A DNA stretch of 64,000 nucleotides from positions 62,001 to 126,000 of the forward strand of contig CAYXUU010000007.1 of assembly GCA_964468645.1 (NCBI GenBank), read 5' to 3'. The notes under the pieces are model-generated. The model made no database searches. It worked only from the letters and a program-made list of their open reading frames with translations, and was not told the origin of the DNA. Below are positions 45,617-55,018 of the stretch, one piece after another (position 1 is the stretch's first letter; each line of letters opens with the position of its first letter). Source of the DNA: JAIOZK01 sp964468645. GTDB lineage: Bacteria; Bacteroidota; Bacteroidia; Bacteroidales; JAIOZK01. The position numbers were made by a program, and so were the translations under genes.

Positions 45617-45658
45617 AATGACCGATGCCTAATGACCAATGACCAGTGACCGATATCT
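45617..45658. repeat. Six-unit degenerate heptamer array
   Basis: Bases 45617-45658 divide into AATGACC, GATGCCT, AATGACC, AATGACC, AGTGACC and GATATCT. The array lies between the sulfotransferase remnant and the promoter of the first MFS gene. Confidence 0.7.
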
Positions 45659-45696
45659 AACCTCCACTTTCACATTTCGCGTTCCATATTATTCCT

Positions 45697-45704
45697 TACT
45701 TTTG
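45697..45704 (+). promoter_or_regulatory. Candidate -7 box for the MFS operon
   Basis: TACTTTTG fits TAnnTTTG, with TTTC 18 bases upstream. The leader would be about 23 bases. Confidence 0.45.
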
Positions 45705-45733
45705 ATGCTCAATTAAAAACACCTTCTTAATTT

Positions 45734-47779
45734 ATGGTAGAACAAATCAAAAAGACACTGCGGGATAAACCCGCTGCACGCTGGATAATGATGATCCTTG
45801 TATCTTTTTTAATGGCAGCCAACTACTATTTTTATGATGCCCTCTCCCCGCTTAAAGAAATACTAACCGAGAAGTTACATTTTTCCTCTGGCGATTATGG
45901 CATATTCACCGGTATGTATGCCTTTCCAAACACCTTCCTGCTGATGGCTATTATTGGGGGTATCATCCTCGATAAACTTGGTATCAGGCCTACCGGATTC
46001 ATGTTCGCCGTATTCATGCTAATCGGAGCATTTCTTACCGCCTATGGAGCTTCCGATTATTACAGTTCAGGAGGATTCGGGTATAAGTTGATGGGATCAT
46101 TCTGGAAATCATATTCACCTGAGCTTAAGATGATGTCGCTTGGTATGCTTATCTTCGGGTTAGGCGCCGAAACAAGTATTGTTGTTACAAGCAAGATTCT
46201 TGTGAAATGGTTCAAGGGTTATGAAATTGCCCTTGCATTTGCCCTTAACCTGGGAATTGCACGGGCAGGTACCGCACTGGCTTTCAATCTGTCGCCCAGG
46301 TTGATTTTCGGTGATAACTGGACCTTTCCGATATGGTTTGCCGTTATGTTACTCCTTGCCGGTTTCATAGCTTTCCTGATATATATGATGTATGATGTTA
46401 AACTCGACAGACAGGTGAAATCCAATATCAAATTAATGGACAAGGAAGATGAATTCCATTTTGCCGATTTCGTAAAATTGCTTACCAACCGGTCTTTCCT
46501 GTATATCACCGCACTCTGTGTCACTTTTTATGCAGGTGTATTTCCATTCCTGAAATATGCACCGGACCTGTTCTATAATAAATATGGTTTTTCGCTACGT
46601 GAAAGTGGTGATATTGCATCCCTCCTGCCCTATGGAACAGTACTCTTTACACCTCTGTTTGGGTGGATTGTTGACAAATATGGCAAAAGTGCCTCGCTGA
46701 TGATCTATGGTTCCCTGTTACTTCTCGGGGTTCATCTGATGTTTGGACTTACCCATTTTGATGTTTATGTCCTGATGGTTTTACTTGGGATTGCTGTCTC
46801 GCTTGTTCCTGCTGCTATGTGGCCATCAGTAGCAAAAATCGTCCCTACTTCCAGGATAGGAAGTGCATACGGAACAATGTTCTCATTACAAAACCTTGGT
46901 CTGTTTGCAGTTCCGATACTTGCAGGATTTATTCTTGACAATTCCAACAAATATGCGGATACAATTTTAGCACCTGCTGAAGTAAATAAGATCACTGCAA
47001 ATCATTATGAGTTTCAATCGGAATACTTTGATGATAAGAAGAATCCTATTCCTGATAAAGACCTCAGGGCAACAATCTCTGTGATCGCCATGGATAAAAC
47101 TATTCAATGGGATGATACAAAAGCTTTAAAAGATTCCATAGCTGATAATGGATCGACCATCTGGTCGGAATATGACAGTACAAGAACCAACCAGCAGGGC
47201 ATGTATGATGTTGCCTTTGGCAAGGGAAATTTACTTTCTGTTGATCTTGGATATATGGATATCACATCCGGAAAACAATGGATAAATATACAGGCTGAAG
47301 ATAAAAAGTCAGGCTCACCCATAACGATCTATAACGGCATTTTTACCTTTCAGAAGGATTCTCTCGAAATGAACAGGTCGCAGTATCCCATTTCCACCGG
47401 AATCTTAAAAAAGATAGGTAAAAAACGTTTTGATATTGATATCACCATCTCTGATACGAGTAATAACAAGATCAATTCAATTTTTAAAGAAACACAGGAA
47501 GTCAGGGTTGATAAAAACAACAACATCACCTTTGTATTAGGCGATGGTGATCTGAAATTTGCAAATATTGCATACCTGAACATGGCCGAACCTGATCAGG
47601 CGTATTTTATTAAAGTCAGAACACCACTTGATTACACTTTTACCTGCCTGATGTTTGCATTGTTTGGTATTATAGGATTCATCTTTGCATTGCTACTAAA
47701 GCACAATGACAAGACTTCCGGATACGGGCTTGAACTACCTTCCAATGCTGAGGTGACGGAGGAGGAAGAGAAAAAATAA
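45734..47779 (+). CDS. MFS transporter with periplasmic beta insertion, copy 1
   Basis: The 681-residue protein is an MFS transporter: helices 1-11 occupy about residues 15-405, with loop motifs GIILDKLGIRPTG (2-3 loop) and FGWIVDKYGKSASL (8-9 loop). A hydrophilic region of about 225 residues (roughly 405-630) follows, then the last helix (YTFTCLMFALFGIIGFIFALLL) and a short tail. The insertion falls in the 11-12 loop, which is periplasmic. It holds two beta modules built on a TNQQGMYDVAFGKGN- and DKNNNITFVLGDGD-type core. Substrate is unknown. A paralogue begins 8 bases later. Confidence 0.85.
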   Translation: MVEQIKKTLRDKPAARWIMMILVSFLMAANYYFYDALSPLKEILTEKLHFSSGDYGIFTGMYAFPNTFLLMAIIGGIILDKLGIRPTGFMFAVFMLIGAFLTAYGASDYYSSGGFGYKLMGSFWKSYSPELKMMSLGMLIFGLGAETSIVVTSKILVKWFKGYEIALAFALNLGIARAGTALAFNLSPRLIFGDNWTFPIWFAVMLLLAGFIAFLIYMMYDVKLDRQVKSNIKLMDKEDEFHFADFVKLLTNRSFLYITALCVTFYAGVFPFLKYAPDLFYNKYGFSLRESGDIASLLPYGTVLFTPLFGWIVDKYGKSASLMIYGSLLLLGVHLMFGLTHFDVYVLMVLLGIAVSLVPAAMWPSVAKIVPTSRIGSAYGTMFSLQNLGLFAVPILAGFILDNSNKYADTILAPAEVNKITANHYEFQSEYFDDKKNPIPDKDLRATISVIAMDKTIQWDDTKALKDSIADNGSTIWSEYDSTRTNQQGMYDVAFGKGNLLSVDLGYMDITSGKQWINIQAEDKKSGSPITIYNGIFTFQKDSLEMNRSQYPISTGILKKIGKKRFDIDITISDTSNNKINSIFKETQEVRVDKNNNITFVLGDGDLKFANIAYLNMAEPDQAYFIKVRTPLDYTFTCLMFALFGIIGFIFALLLKHNDKTSGYGLELPSNAEVTEEEEKK

Positions 47780-47787
47780 GATAGTTT

Positions 47788-49794
47788 ATGGAACAAATTA
47801 AAAAAGCTTTAAAAGATTCGGCAGGGATCAGATGGGGTATATTGTTTCTGATTGCTTTTGTCCAGGCAGCTAATTATTATTTTTATGACGCTATATCGCC
47901 TTTAAAAAGGTTGCTTGAGGACAATTTCAATTTCACATCTTCAGAATATGGATTATTTGTAGCGGCATATTCCATTCCCAACACCTTCTTACTTATGGCC
48001 GTTTTGGGTGGGATTATCCTTGACAGGATCGGAATACGCCGGACAGGATTTATGTTTGTTGGCATGATGGCCATCGGAGGGTTGATCACTGCCTATGGTG
48101 CCAGTGAATACTATACCAATGGTGGATTTGGATATGCATTGTTTGGTTCATTTCTGAAGGATTTTTCCCCCGAAATAAAAATGATGCTCCTGGGGCGTTT
48201 CCTGTTTGGTCTTGGGGCAGAAACCAGTATCGTTGTAGTAAGTAAAGTCATTGTAAAATGGTTTAAAGGCAAGGAACTGGCCCTTGCATTTGGTATGAAA
48301 ATCGGTATTGCCCGGGCAGGCTCTGCCATGGCAATATTCTATTCGGCTGAGCTTGCTCAATTGACTTCCAGCTGGACCATTGCCATCTGGTTTGCTGCCA
48401 TATTACTGCTGGTCGCTTTTCTTGCCTTTCTGATTTATACAGTTTTTGATGTTCGGCTTGACAGGCAGCTTAAGGAAAAATTGCAATACCAATCAGCTGA
48501 CAGGTTCAGTTTTGCAGATCTTATGAAACTCCTTACCAATAAGTCGTTTATTTATGTTACCATGCTATGTGTAACATTCTACTCTGCTGTTTTTCCATTC
48601 CAGGCATACTCACCCGATTTCCTGTTGAACAAATTTGGAATGAGCCTAACACAGAGCGGCAAAATTGCTTCTATCCTTTACTGGGTAACCATGGGCGCCA
48701 CACCCTTCTTCGGTTTCCTGGTTGACCGGTTTGGGCGAAGTGCAACCTTTATGATCTTTGGCTCAATTTTGCTTACACTCATACATACCAGCTTTGCATT
48801 TACCAGTATTAATCCTATTGTCCCGCTGGTTCTGCTGGGTATGGCCATTGCACTTGTACCTGCAGCCATGTGGCCTTCAGTTGCAAAGATCGTTGCTGAG
48901 AAAAGGATAGGAACAGCCTATGGTGCCATGTTCTCTATTCAGAATCTCGGATTGTTTGCTTTTCCTATTCTTGCCGGCGTAATTCTGGATGCATCGAATA
49001 AAAATGCAGAAACTTATTTACTTCCTAACGAGGTTGAGAATATTAAGATCAACCGCACGCTTACAGCAGATTACCTGGATAATAATAATGCTCCGTTGAG
49101 AAATAAAAGTTTGCTTGCATCTATAAGCCTGTTTGAAATCCCCGATACGCTGAAACCCGATGAAAATAAATCTAAACTCAGAAAACAGATCGATCAGCAA
49201 GGCAAACTGATCTGGACTGAATACTATCAGACAATTTCAGATGATAATGGGAAATTCACATTTCATCTTGGAAATGACAGTACAGACAGGTTCAATATCA
49301 ATTATCTGGATGTCACTCCGGAAAGGAATCTTATTCATTTATCCCTTGCCGATCTGCCTGAAGAGTCAATTCTAATGACCTCAAAATTTATGATTGATCC
49401 TGGTATAGATCATATTAAATTCCAACCCCAACTGAATTCCGACCAGATCAATTTATTGGATGGGGATAACAGGATAATGATTACAGTTTACGACACCTCC
49501 GTGAACACCATAATTTTTAAGGAAGAGCATGATGCAACGATAGATAAAAACGGACAACTGGATATAAGGATAGGAAAAGGGCAGGTCAAATACCTGAATG
49601 TAGATTATTTAAAGTGGCCTGACAACCTGATTATCAAGATCAGGAAACCGTTGAATTACACCAATGCCATTCTGATGTTTGCCATTCTTGGCATATTTGG
49701 TTTTATCTTTGCATTGTTATTAAAACGGGAAGATAAAAAAAGTGGATACGGACTGGAGCTGCCATCCAATATTAAAGCAAAAAACTCAAACTGA
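47788..49794 (+). CDS. MFS transporter with periplasmic beta insertion, copy 2
   Basis: The 668-residue paralogue of the previous gene has the same architecture: helices 1-11, an insertion at about 402-620, a final helix (LMFAILGIFGFIFALLLKR) and the same tail text (KKSGYGLELPS). The insertion again has two modules (DDNGKFTFHLGND and DKNGQLDIRIGKGQ). The two copies are clearly diverged, especially in the insertion, so this is an old tandem duplication rather than a recent one. The alkaline phosphatase gene starts 1 base after its stop, suggesting co-expression and possible uptake of a product of dephosphorylation. Confidence 0.85.
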   Translation: MEQIKKALKDSAGIRWGILFLIAFVQAANYYFYDAISPLKRLLEDNFNFTSSEYGLFVAAYSIPNTFLLMAVLGGIILDRIGIRRTGFMFVGMMAIGGLITAYGASEYYTNGGFGYALFGSFLKDFSPEIKMMLLGRFLFGLGAETSIVVVSKVIVKWFKGKELALAFGMKIGIARAGSAMAIFYSAELAQLTSSWTIAIWFAAILLLVAFLAFLIYTVFDVRLDRQLKEKLQYQSADRFSFADLMKLLTNKSFIYVTMLCVTFYSAVFPFQAYSPDFLLNKFGMSLTQSGKIASILYWVTMGATPFFGFLVDRFGRSATFMIFGSILLTLIHTSFAFTSINPIVPLVLLGMAIALVPAAMWPSVAKIVAEKRIGTAYGAMFSIQNLGLFAFPILAGVILDASNKNAETYLLPNEVENIKINRTLTADYLDNNNAPLRNKSLLASISLFEIPDTLKPDENKSKLRKQIDQQGKLIWTEYYQTISDDNGKFTFHLGNDSTDRFNINYLDVTPERNLIHLSLADLPEESILMTSKFMIDPGIDHIKFQPQLNSDQINLLDGDNRIMITVYDTSVNTIIFKEEHDATIDKNGQLDIRIGKGQVKYLNVDYLKWPDNLIIKIRKPLNYTNAILMFAILGIFGFIFALLLKREDKKSGYGLELPSNIKAKNSN

Positions 49795-49795
49795 T

Positions 49796-50887
49796 ATGAA
49801 TAAAATAATATCTTTTTTTCTTCTGGTAGTATTTTTCACAGCTAACAGCTTGTTTGCCCAGCATACACATGATCCATCACATTCTCCCAGAAATATTATT
49901 TTAATGATTGGCGACGGGATGGGATTTGCCCAACTGTATAAAGCTTATGCCTTTAAAAAGAAAAATTTAAATATTGTCCGCTGCAATTATACCGGCATTG
50001 CCAATACCAATTCCGCCAGTGATCTAATAACGGATTCCGGTGCGGCCGGAACTGCTCTGGCTACTGGCCATAAAACAGATAATCGCCACATTTCGATGAG
50101 CCCGGAGGGTATTGAGCTAAAAACAATACTGGAATATGCAGAGCAACATGGAAAGGCAACCGGCCTGGTAGCAACATCACGAATCACACATGCCACACCA
50201 GCGGCATTCATTGCCCATGAACCCAGCCGGTATAATTATGAAGAAATTGCCCTTGATTTCCTCAACTGTGATATCGATGTTTTTATCGGGGGAGGCTGGG
50301 ATCATTTCTATAAAAGAAGTGATACGCTGAACCTCCTTGACAGCCTTCATGCAAACGGTTACAAGGTTGTATTGAGTATGAAGTACCTTGATACGATTAC
50401 CTGTGGTAAAGTTGCCGGTTTAGTTTATAAGGGCCACCCTCCTAAAATTTCCGAAGGCAGGCATGATTTTCTTTCCCGGGCAAGCATTAAAACCATCGAG
50501 ATTTTGAACCAGGATCCTGATGGATTTTTCCTTATGATAGAGTCATCTCAGATCGACTGGGGTGGACATGCACGAAAGGAAAAATATATTTTAAATGAAA
50601 TGCTTGATTTCGATGATGTCGTCGGGCAGGTACTTGACTTTGCTGAACAGGATGGAGAAACGCTGGTAATTATTACTTCCGATCATGAAACAGGAGGTTA
50701 TGCTATTGTAAAAGGTGATCTGGAAAGCGGCGAAACAAAAGGGAGATTCTCCTCATGGGATCACACCCCGGTATTTGTCCCATTATTTGCATATGGCCCC
50801 GGAGCAGAAGATTTCACCGGTTTATATGAGAATACTGAGATATTCCATAAAATGATGAGGGCATTTGGATTTGCTTTGGATAAGTAA
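49796..50887 (+). CDS. Alkaline phosphatase
   Basis: A 363-residue protein is predicted from the ATG at 49796, which starts a signal peptide (MNKIISFFLLVVFFTANSLFAQ); the longer frame from 49742 overlaps the MFS gene. Motifs of the alkaline phosphatase family are present: LMIGDGMGFA with metal ligand D40, TDSGAAGTALATG with nucleophile S81, SSQIDWGGHA and ITSDHETGGYA (metal ligands). It is periplasmic or exported and hydrolyses phosphate monoesters. It lies directly after the MFS tandem, so the three probably form an operon. No PhoB box was recognised. Confidence 0.92.
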   Translation: MNKIISFFLLVVFFTANSLFAQHTHDPSHSPRNIILMIGDGMGFAQLYKAYAFKKKNLNIVRCNYTGIANTNSASDLITDSGAAGTALATGHKTDNRHISMSPEGIELKTILEYAEQHGKATGLVATSRITHATPAAFIAHEPSRYNYEEIALDFLNCDIDVFIGGGWDHFYKRSDTLNLLDSLHANGYKVVLSMKYLDTITCGKVAGLVYKGHPPKISEGRHDFLSRASIKTIEILNQDPDGFFLMIESSQIDWGGHARKEKYILNEMLDFDDVVGQVLDFAEQDGETLVIITSDHETGGYAIVKGDLESGETKGRFSSWDHTPVFVPLFAYGPGAEDFTGLYENTEIFHKMMRAFGFALDK

Positions 50888-50890
50888 TAA

Positions 50891-50953
50891 AATCCAGAAC
50901 CCAGAACCCAGAACCCAAAACCCAGAACTCAAAACTCAGAACCAAAAACTTAA
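50891..50953. repeat. Nine-unit degenerate heptamer array
   Basis: The gap between alkaline phosphatase and hldD is almost wholly nine 7-base units: AATCCAG, AACCCAG, AACCCAG, AACCCAA, AACCCAG, AACTCAA, AACTCAG, AACCAAA and AACTTAA. The array ends four bases before the hldD ATG. Confidence 0.8.
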
Positions 50954-50956
50954 ACA

Positions 50957-51922
50957 ATGATCGTAATTACAGGCGCCGCAGGTTTTATAGGAAGCTGTAT
51001 GCTCGGCAAAATAAATCAGGAAAACAGAAGGGATATTGTTATTGTTGATGATTTCTCAAAAGTTGAAAAAAACAGAAACTTCGAAAGCAAATCATTTATT
51101 GAAAAAGTTAACCGTAATGAGTTTATTAAGTGGATGGCAGCTAACTGGAAAGATACTGATTTTGTTTTCCATATCGGAGCCAGAACAGATACAACGGAGT
51201 TTAATGTTGAGGTATTCAATAAACTTAACCTTAATTACAGCAAGGATGTCTGGAATACATGCAGTACATTCAATATTCCCCTGATCTATGCTTCATCTGC
51301 GGCGACTTATGGGATGGGCGAACTGGGATATATAGATGACCATCGTATTATAAAGGACCTGAAACCGCTGAATCCATATGGCGAATCTAAAAATGAATTT
51401 GATAAATGGATACTGGACCAGGATAAAAATCCCCCTTATTGGTATGGTTTGAAATTCTTTAACGTTTACGGGCCCAATGAATATCATAAAGGGAGAATGG
51501 CTTCGGTTATCATTCATGCTTTTGAACAAATTAAGAACACCGGTAAAGTAAGACTGTTCAGATCGCATAAGCCCGAATTCGAAGACGGTAAACAATTACG
51601 TGACTTTGTTTATGTTAAGGATGTTGTTGATGTTATGTATTTCCTGATGAATCATCAGAAAGATTCAGGTATATATAACCTGGGGACAGGAAAGGCCCGT
51701 ACATTTCTGGATCTAGCAAAGAGTACCTTTAATGCCCTGGATCTGGATGAGAACATCGAATTTATTGATACACCGGCCGATATTCGTGATAAATACCAGT
51801 ATTATACCGAAGCCAACATGGAAAAACTCAGATCGATCGGATACAATAAAAGCTTCAGCAGTCTTGAGAAAGGGATAAGTGATTATGTAAAAAACTATTT
51901 GGCGAAAGGCAGGTATTATTAG
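50957..51922 (+). CDS. hldD: ADP-L-glycero-D-manno-heptose 6-epimerase
   Basis: The 321-residue short-chain dehydrogenase-type epimerase converts ADP-D-glycero-manno-heptose to the L,D form used in lipopolysaccharide inner core. VITGAAGFIGS is the NADP-binding loop, and FHIGARTDTTE is the family block. Y141 and K145 in NPYGESKNEFD are the catalytic pair, and FFNVYGPNEYHKGRMASVI follows. Length is normal. The start is 69 bases after alkaline phosphatase, with a heptamer array in the gap. Other heptose genes are not in this window. Confidence 0.94.
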   Translation: MIVITGAAGFIGSCMLGKINQENRRDIVIVDDFSKVEKNRNFESKSFIEKVNRNEFIKWMAANWKDTDFVFHIGARTDTTEFNVEVFNKLNLNYSKDVWNTCSTFNIPLIYASSAATYGMGELGYIDDHRIIKDLKPLNPYGESKNEFDKWILDQDKNPPYWYGLKFFNVYGPNEYHKGRMASVIIHAFEQIKNTGKVRLFRSHKPEFEDGKQLRDFVYVKDVVDVMYFLMNHQKDSGIYNLGTGKARTFLDLAKSTFNALDLDENIEFIDTPADIRDKYQYYTEANMEKLRSIGYNKSFSSLEKGISDYVKNYLAKGRYY

Positions 51923-51948
51923 TGTTATATCAACTTGATTTAACTGAT

Positions 51949-52032
51949 ATTCATCGGATGACTTATTATCTGGAGTATTCTGAAATATCAAATATTTATG
52001 ACCATTTTGCAAACAGCAGTCATCCGATGAAT
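51949..52032. repeat. MITE- or REPIN-like element, copy A
   Basis: An 84-base unit begins ATTCATCGGATGACT and ends with its exact inverted copy AGTCATCCGATGAAT. Its interior (for example ATTTATGACCATTTTGCAAA) matches copy B at 62442-62528. It sits just after hldD, between convergent genes. Confidence 0.8.
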
Positions 52033-52080
52033 TGTTGTTTAGTTGCGTCATTTTATAGTTGACACAACACAAGGTTCAAA

Positions 52081-52419
52081 TCAATCCATGCTATTTTTCA
52101 ATTCATTCAGAAAATCTTTTATCTTATTCAGTGACCTGACGACCTCGACATTTTTAAGCGTATCCTCTTTATTCTCCTTCAGCTTTTTTCTGGCACCATC
52201 AAGGGTAAACCCACGCTCTTTCACAAGGTGGTAGATCACATAAAAATTATCAACATCCTGCCGTGTAAAAAGGCGGTTCCCTTTTTTATTCTTTTTTGGC
52301 TTAATGATATCGAATTCTTTCTCCCAATACCTGATCAGTGAAGTGTTAACTTTGAACATCTCTGCTACCTCACCAATCGTATAATACAGTTTTCCGGAAT
52401 TTAAATCCTGTTTGATCAT
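52081..52419 (-). CDS. MerR-family transcriptional regulator
   Basis: The 112-residue protein has a MerR helix-turn-helix at about 11-50 (YTIGEVAEMFKVNTSLIRYW), the wing (NRLFTRQDVDNF) and a following helix (LVKERGFTLDGARKKL). No sensor domain follows; the C-terminal 30 residues form a helix. Such short forms are common in Bacteroidota, where they bind DNA as dimers. Its target is unknown. It is leftward, with the PQQ-propeller gene upstream and reading the same way, 56 bases away. Confidence 0.88.
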   Translation of the reverse strand: MIKQDLNSGKLYYTIGEVAEMFKVNTSLIRYWEKEFDIIKPKKNKKGNRLFTRQDVDNFYVIYHLVKERGFTLDGARKKLKENKEDTLKNVEVVRSLNKIKDFLNELKNSMD

Positions 52420-52475
52420 CTGAATACCAGTAATCAGTTTTTATCAAATCTTATCACGAAGGTATTAAAAATATC

Positions 52476-53990
52476 CTATTTATCACCAAAGCAATAAAGG
52501 TAACCATTTCTTGAGGCGATATAAATCCGCTTATTATATGCTATCGGGCTGGCTTCAAAAGGGGCTGTAAATCTGTCGAGTAATTTAAATCCGGATTCAT
52601 TGCTGTATGAAAACAAAAATATACCATCATAACCGGCTGCAATGATTTTATTCTCAACGAAAATTGGAGTCGAGATGGAAGAGCCAATTCTATATTTGAA
52701 TACCAGTTCTGGCGTGTTATATACAGTCATACTGTCAGGGCCCAATACCACCGAATCCTTTACAGTTATTTTGTGTTTGACCACATAAAGATACCCATCA
52801 ATGGCAGAAAATGCAGCCATGCATGGTAATGAATCGCCTGCATAGGTATCATTTACTGTAGGTGAACCTATAATACCACCTTCCCAGCTCGAAAACTTAT
52901 GATCACCAACAGGAAAATACCAATTAACTGCACTTTGTGGATCCCGGGCAGGATCGAGTTTTATTGCTCCCCCCTGACCTTTAATATATTGTTTCTCGAT
53001 TGGTACAATAATACATGAATCAGAAGTAACTACAGGGGTTCCATCTATATCTGACCCTATAAAAAAATCCCAGTCCAGTTCCCTGGTTAATAAATTATAT
53101 CCCCAGATATGCCCCGATCCTGATGCTATATATATCCTGTTATTGAGAAGGCATGGCGAAGCTTCAGTTACTACATTATGTTTATGTGGCAAAACATCTT
53201 TTTTCTCATATAACAACCTCTGCTGGTATATGTGGGGCTGAAACATCCCGTCTTTCATTGCTGCTGCCCGTGGATCAGGATCAAATACAGTAAATAATGA
53301 ATTTTCCAGCCCGATATATGCTGTATCGTTAATAATCAATGCAGATGCATCAACATCCCGGCTATAACTATCGGTCCATTTTACATTATGCCGCCATAAT
53401 TCCTCACCGGTAATCAATGAAATTGCACGGTAACTGGGAATGTAGTTATAATCGAGAAATTTACCAACGCCAAGCCTGCTGCCCTGCAAAATGACATAAG
53501 CTTCGTTAAGATCACCAGTTTTACAATTATTCCAGATCGTACCTGTACCCTTAATTACATCATCAAACTGGTACTTCCATATTACCTTTGCAGTCTCCGC
53601 ATCCAGTTTATATAAATTATGATCGAACGAACCCTGTATCAGGTATTTCCTTCCTGCTTCTTCAACCAGAAGAGGTTGGCCTGTCCATCCGGCGCCCTCC
53701 CATTCTTTTTCACCTATTCTTCGGGAGATAACAGTAATTCCTTTCCCCAGGTAGAACTCCCAGACTATATCCAGTGCATCCGGAGCAGTATTGCCATAAT
53801 AATTCCTTTCACTATTTCCCAGAAAAGTAGGTATCAGCAAATTAATATCCAGGGAATCACAGAAAGAAGAAGCATCCTGAAGTTGTTTTTCTTCAGAATT
53901 TATCGGGTTCTGAGCATATATCGGAATAGTAAATAACAATAACAACAATACCGGAAGATATTGCTTATGATTCAAAGTTAATAGATGCAT
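52476..53990 (-). CDS. Secreted PQQ-type beta-propeller protein
   Basis: A 504-residue protein is predicted from the ATG at 53990, whose signal peptide is LPVLLLLLFTIPIYAQ; the longer frame from 54071 runs back into the peptidase gene. The body has propeller blades of the PQQ-like kind, with units such as GQPLLVEEAGRKYLIQGSFD, LYKLDAETAKVIWKYQF, AISLITGEELWRHNV and a final NKRIYIASRNGYLYCFGDK. No PQQ-dependent dehydrogenase residues were identified, so it is probably a structural or binding protein, as in BamB-like proteins. It begins 10 bases after the M23 peptidase stop. Confidence 0.82.
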   Translation of the reverse strand: MHLLTLNHKQYLPVLLLLLFTIPIYAQNPINSEEKQLQDASSFCDSLDINLLIPTFLGNSERNYYGNTAPDALDIVWEFYLGKGITVISRRIGEKEWEGAGWTGQPLLVEEAGRKYLIQGSFDHNLYKLDAETAKVIWKYQFDDVIKGTGTIWNNCKTGDLNEAYVILQGSRLGVGKFLDYNYIPSYRAISLITGEELWRHNVKWTDSYSRDVDASALIINDTAYIGLENSLFTVFDPDPRAAAMKDGMFQPHIYQQRLLYEKKDVLPHKHNVVTEASPCLLNNRIYIASGSGHIWGYNLLTRELDWDFFIGSDIDGTPVVTSDSCIIVPIEKQYIKGQGGAIKLDPARDPQSAVNWYFPVGDHKFSSWEGGIIGSPTVNDTYAGDSLPCMAAFSAIDGYLYVVKHKITVKDSVVLGPDSMTVYNTPELVFKYRIGSSISTPIFVENKIIAAGYDGIFLFSYSNESGFKLLDRFTAPFEASPIAYNKRIYIASRNGYLYCFGDK

Positions 53991-54000
53991 CTTTAAATTG

Positions 54001-54972
54001 CTAATCCATTGTTTGTGTGGGTATGGTTGAAAGTTCAAGCATTTCCTCAAACTCCTCAGGGGTAAGGTCATTAAAGAAATAGTATATTGGATTTACAGTC
54101 TTTCTGTTTTTTATCACTTCATAGTGAAGATGAGGTGCGGTGGATTTACCGGTATTGCCAACGAGCCCTATCACCTGGCCTCTTTTTACTTTTTCCCCTT
54201 TTCTGATCTTAAACTCGTTTAAATGAGCATATCTTGTCTTATACCCGTATCCATGATCAATAATGATTTCATTCCCATAACCTCTTCTTGAAAGTTTTAC
54301 CCTTTCTGCAATGCCATCACCCGTTGCATAAACTTCAACACCGATCGAAGATGAGAAATCAACCCCTGTATGGAACTTATTGATTTTATAGAAAGGATCA
54401 ATCCGGTATCCATAATAGGAGGATATTCTTCTCAGGTCTTCATTCTTCATAGGCTGAATGGCAGGAATGCTTGCAAGCATTTCAGCTTTATTCCTGGCTA
54501 TTTCAAAAACTTCATCAAAAGAATTGGATTGAACATATAGCTGACTTGCAATATTATCAAGTTTCTTTGCCGTTTCAATAATGATATCTGAATTTTGATA
54601 TCCGTCAAGTTTTACATAACGATCGGAACCACCATAACCGGCTTTCCTGATTGCAGAAGGTACGGGCTCCGCTTCAAAAATAACCCTGTAAATATTGTCA
54701 TCTTTATCCTGTAAGTCAGCCAGTACTTCCTGAACCTGATCCATGCGATCAGAGAATACCTGATACTGGAGTTTCATTTGTTCGATTTCCCTTCTTTGCA
54801 TTCTCTCCTTGGGGGATTCGAAAAAGCTATATGCTATAGTCATTACCGCAAAAGCAAAAACAATTGCTGTAGCCATATATGATAAAAAACGGAAGAACCT
54901 GGTTTTAAAGGAGGGTTTTACCTCTTCATACCTTAAAGTCTTCGGATTATACCGGTACTTTCTTTTTGGCAT
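54001..54972 (-). CDS. M23-family metallopeptidase, membrane-anchored
   Basis: The 323-residue protein has a basic N-terminus, one membrane helix (about 31-48) and a helical, coiled-coil-prone stretch (about 55-165). The C-terminal LytM domain has metal ligands in HTGVDFS and HLHYE, with KRGQVIGLVGNTGKSTAPHL before the last. M23 enzymes cut peptide bridges of peptidoglycan. The intact zinc ligands suggest an active enzyme rather than an EnvC-type regulator. It heads a leftward pair with the propeller gene and is divergent from alaS. Confidence 0.93.
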   Translation of the reverse strand: MPKRKYRYNPKTLRYEEVKPSFKTRFFRFLSYMATAIVFAFAVMTIAYSFFESPKERMQRREIEQMKLQYQVFSDRMDQVQEVLADLQDKDDNIYRVIFEAEPVPSAIRKAGYGGSDRYVKLDGYQNSDIIIETAKKLDNIASQLYVQSNSFDEVFEIARNKAEMLASIPAIQPMKNEDLRRISSYYGYRIDPFYKINKFHTGVDFSSSIGVEVYATGDGIAERVKLSRRGYGNEIIIDHGYGYKTRYAHLNEFKIRKGEKVKRGQVIGLVGNTGKSTAPHLHYEVIKNRKTVNPIYYFFNDLTPEEFEEMLELSTIPTQTMD

Positions 54973-55018
54973 ATGCTAATTAATTAATAAATATTGATCT
55001 CCGCCACTAGGTTACTCA

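Noticed and set aside
50891..50953. Possible CRISPR array
   Set aside because: Units are 7 bases with no spacers, so it is a tandem array and not a repeat-spacer array.
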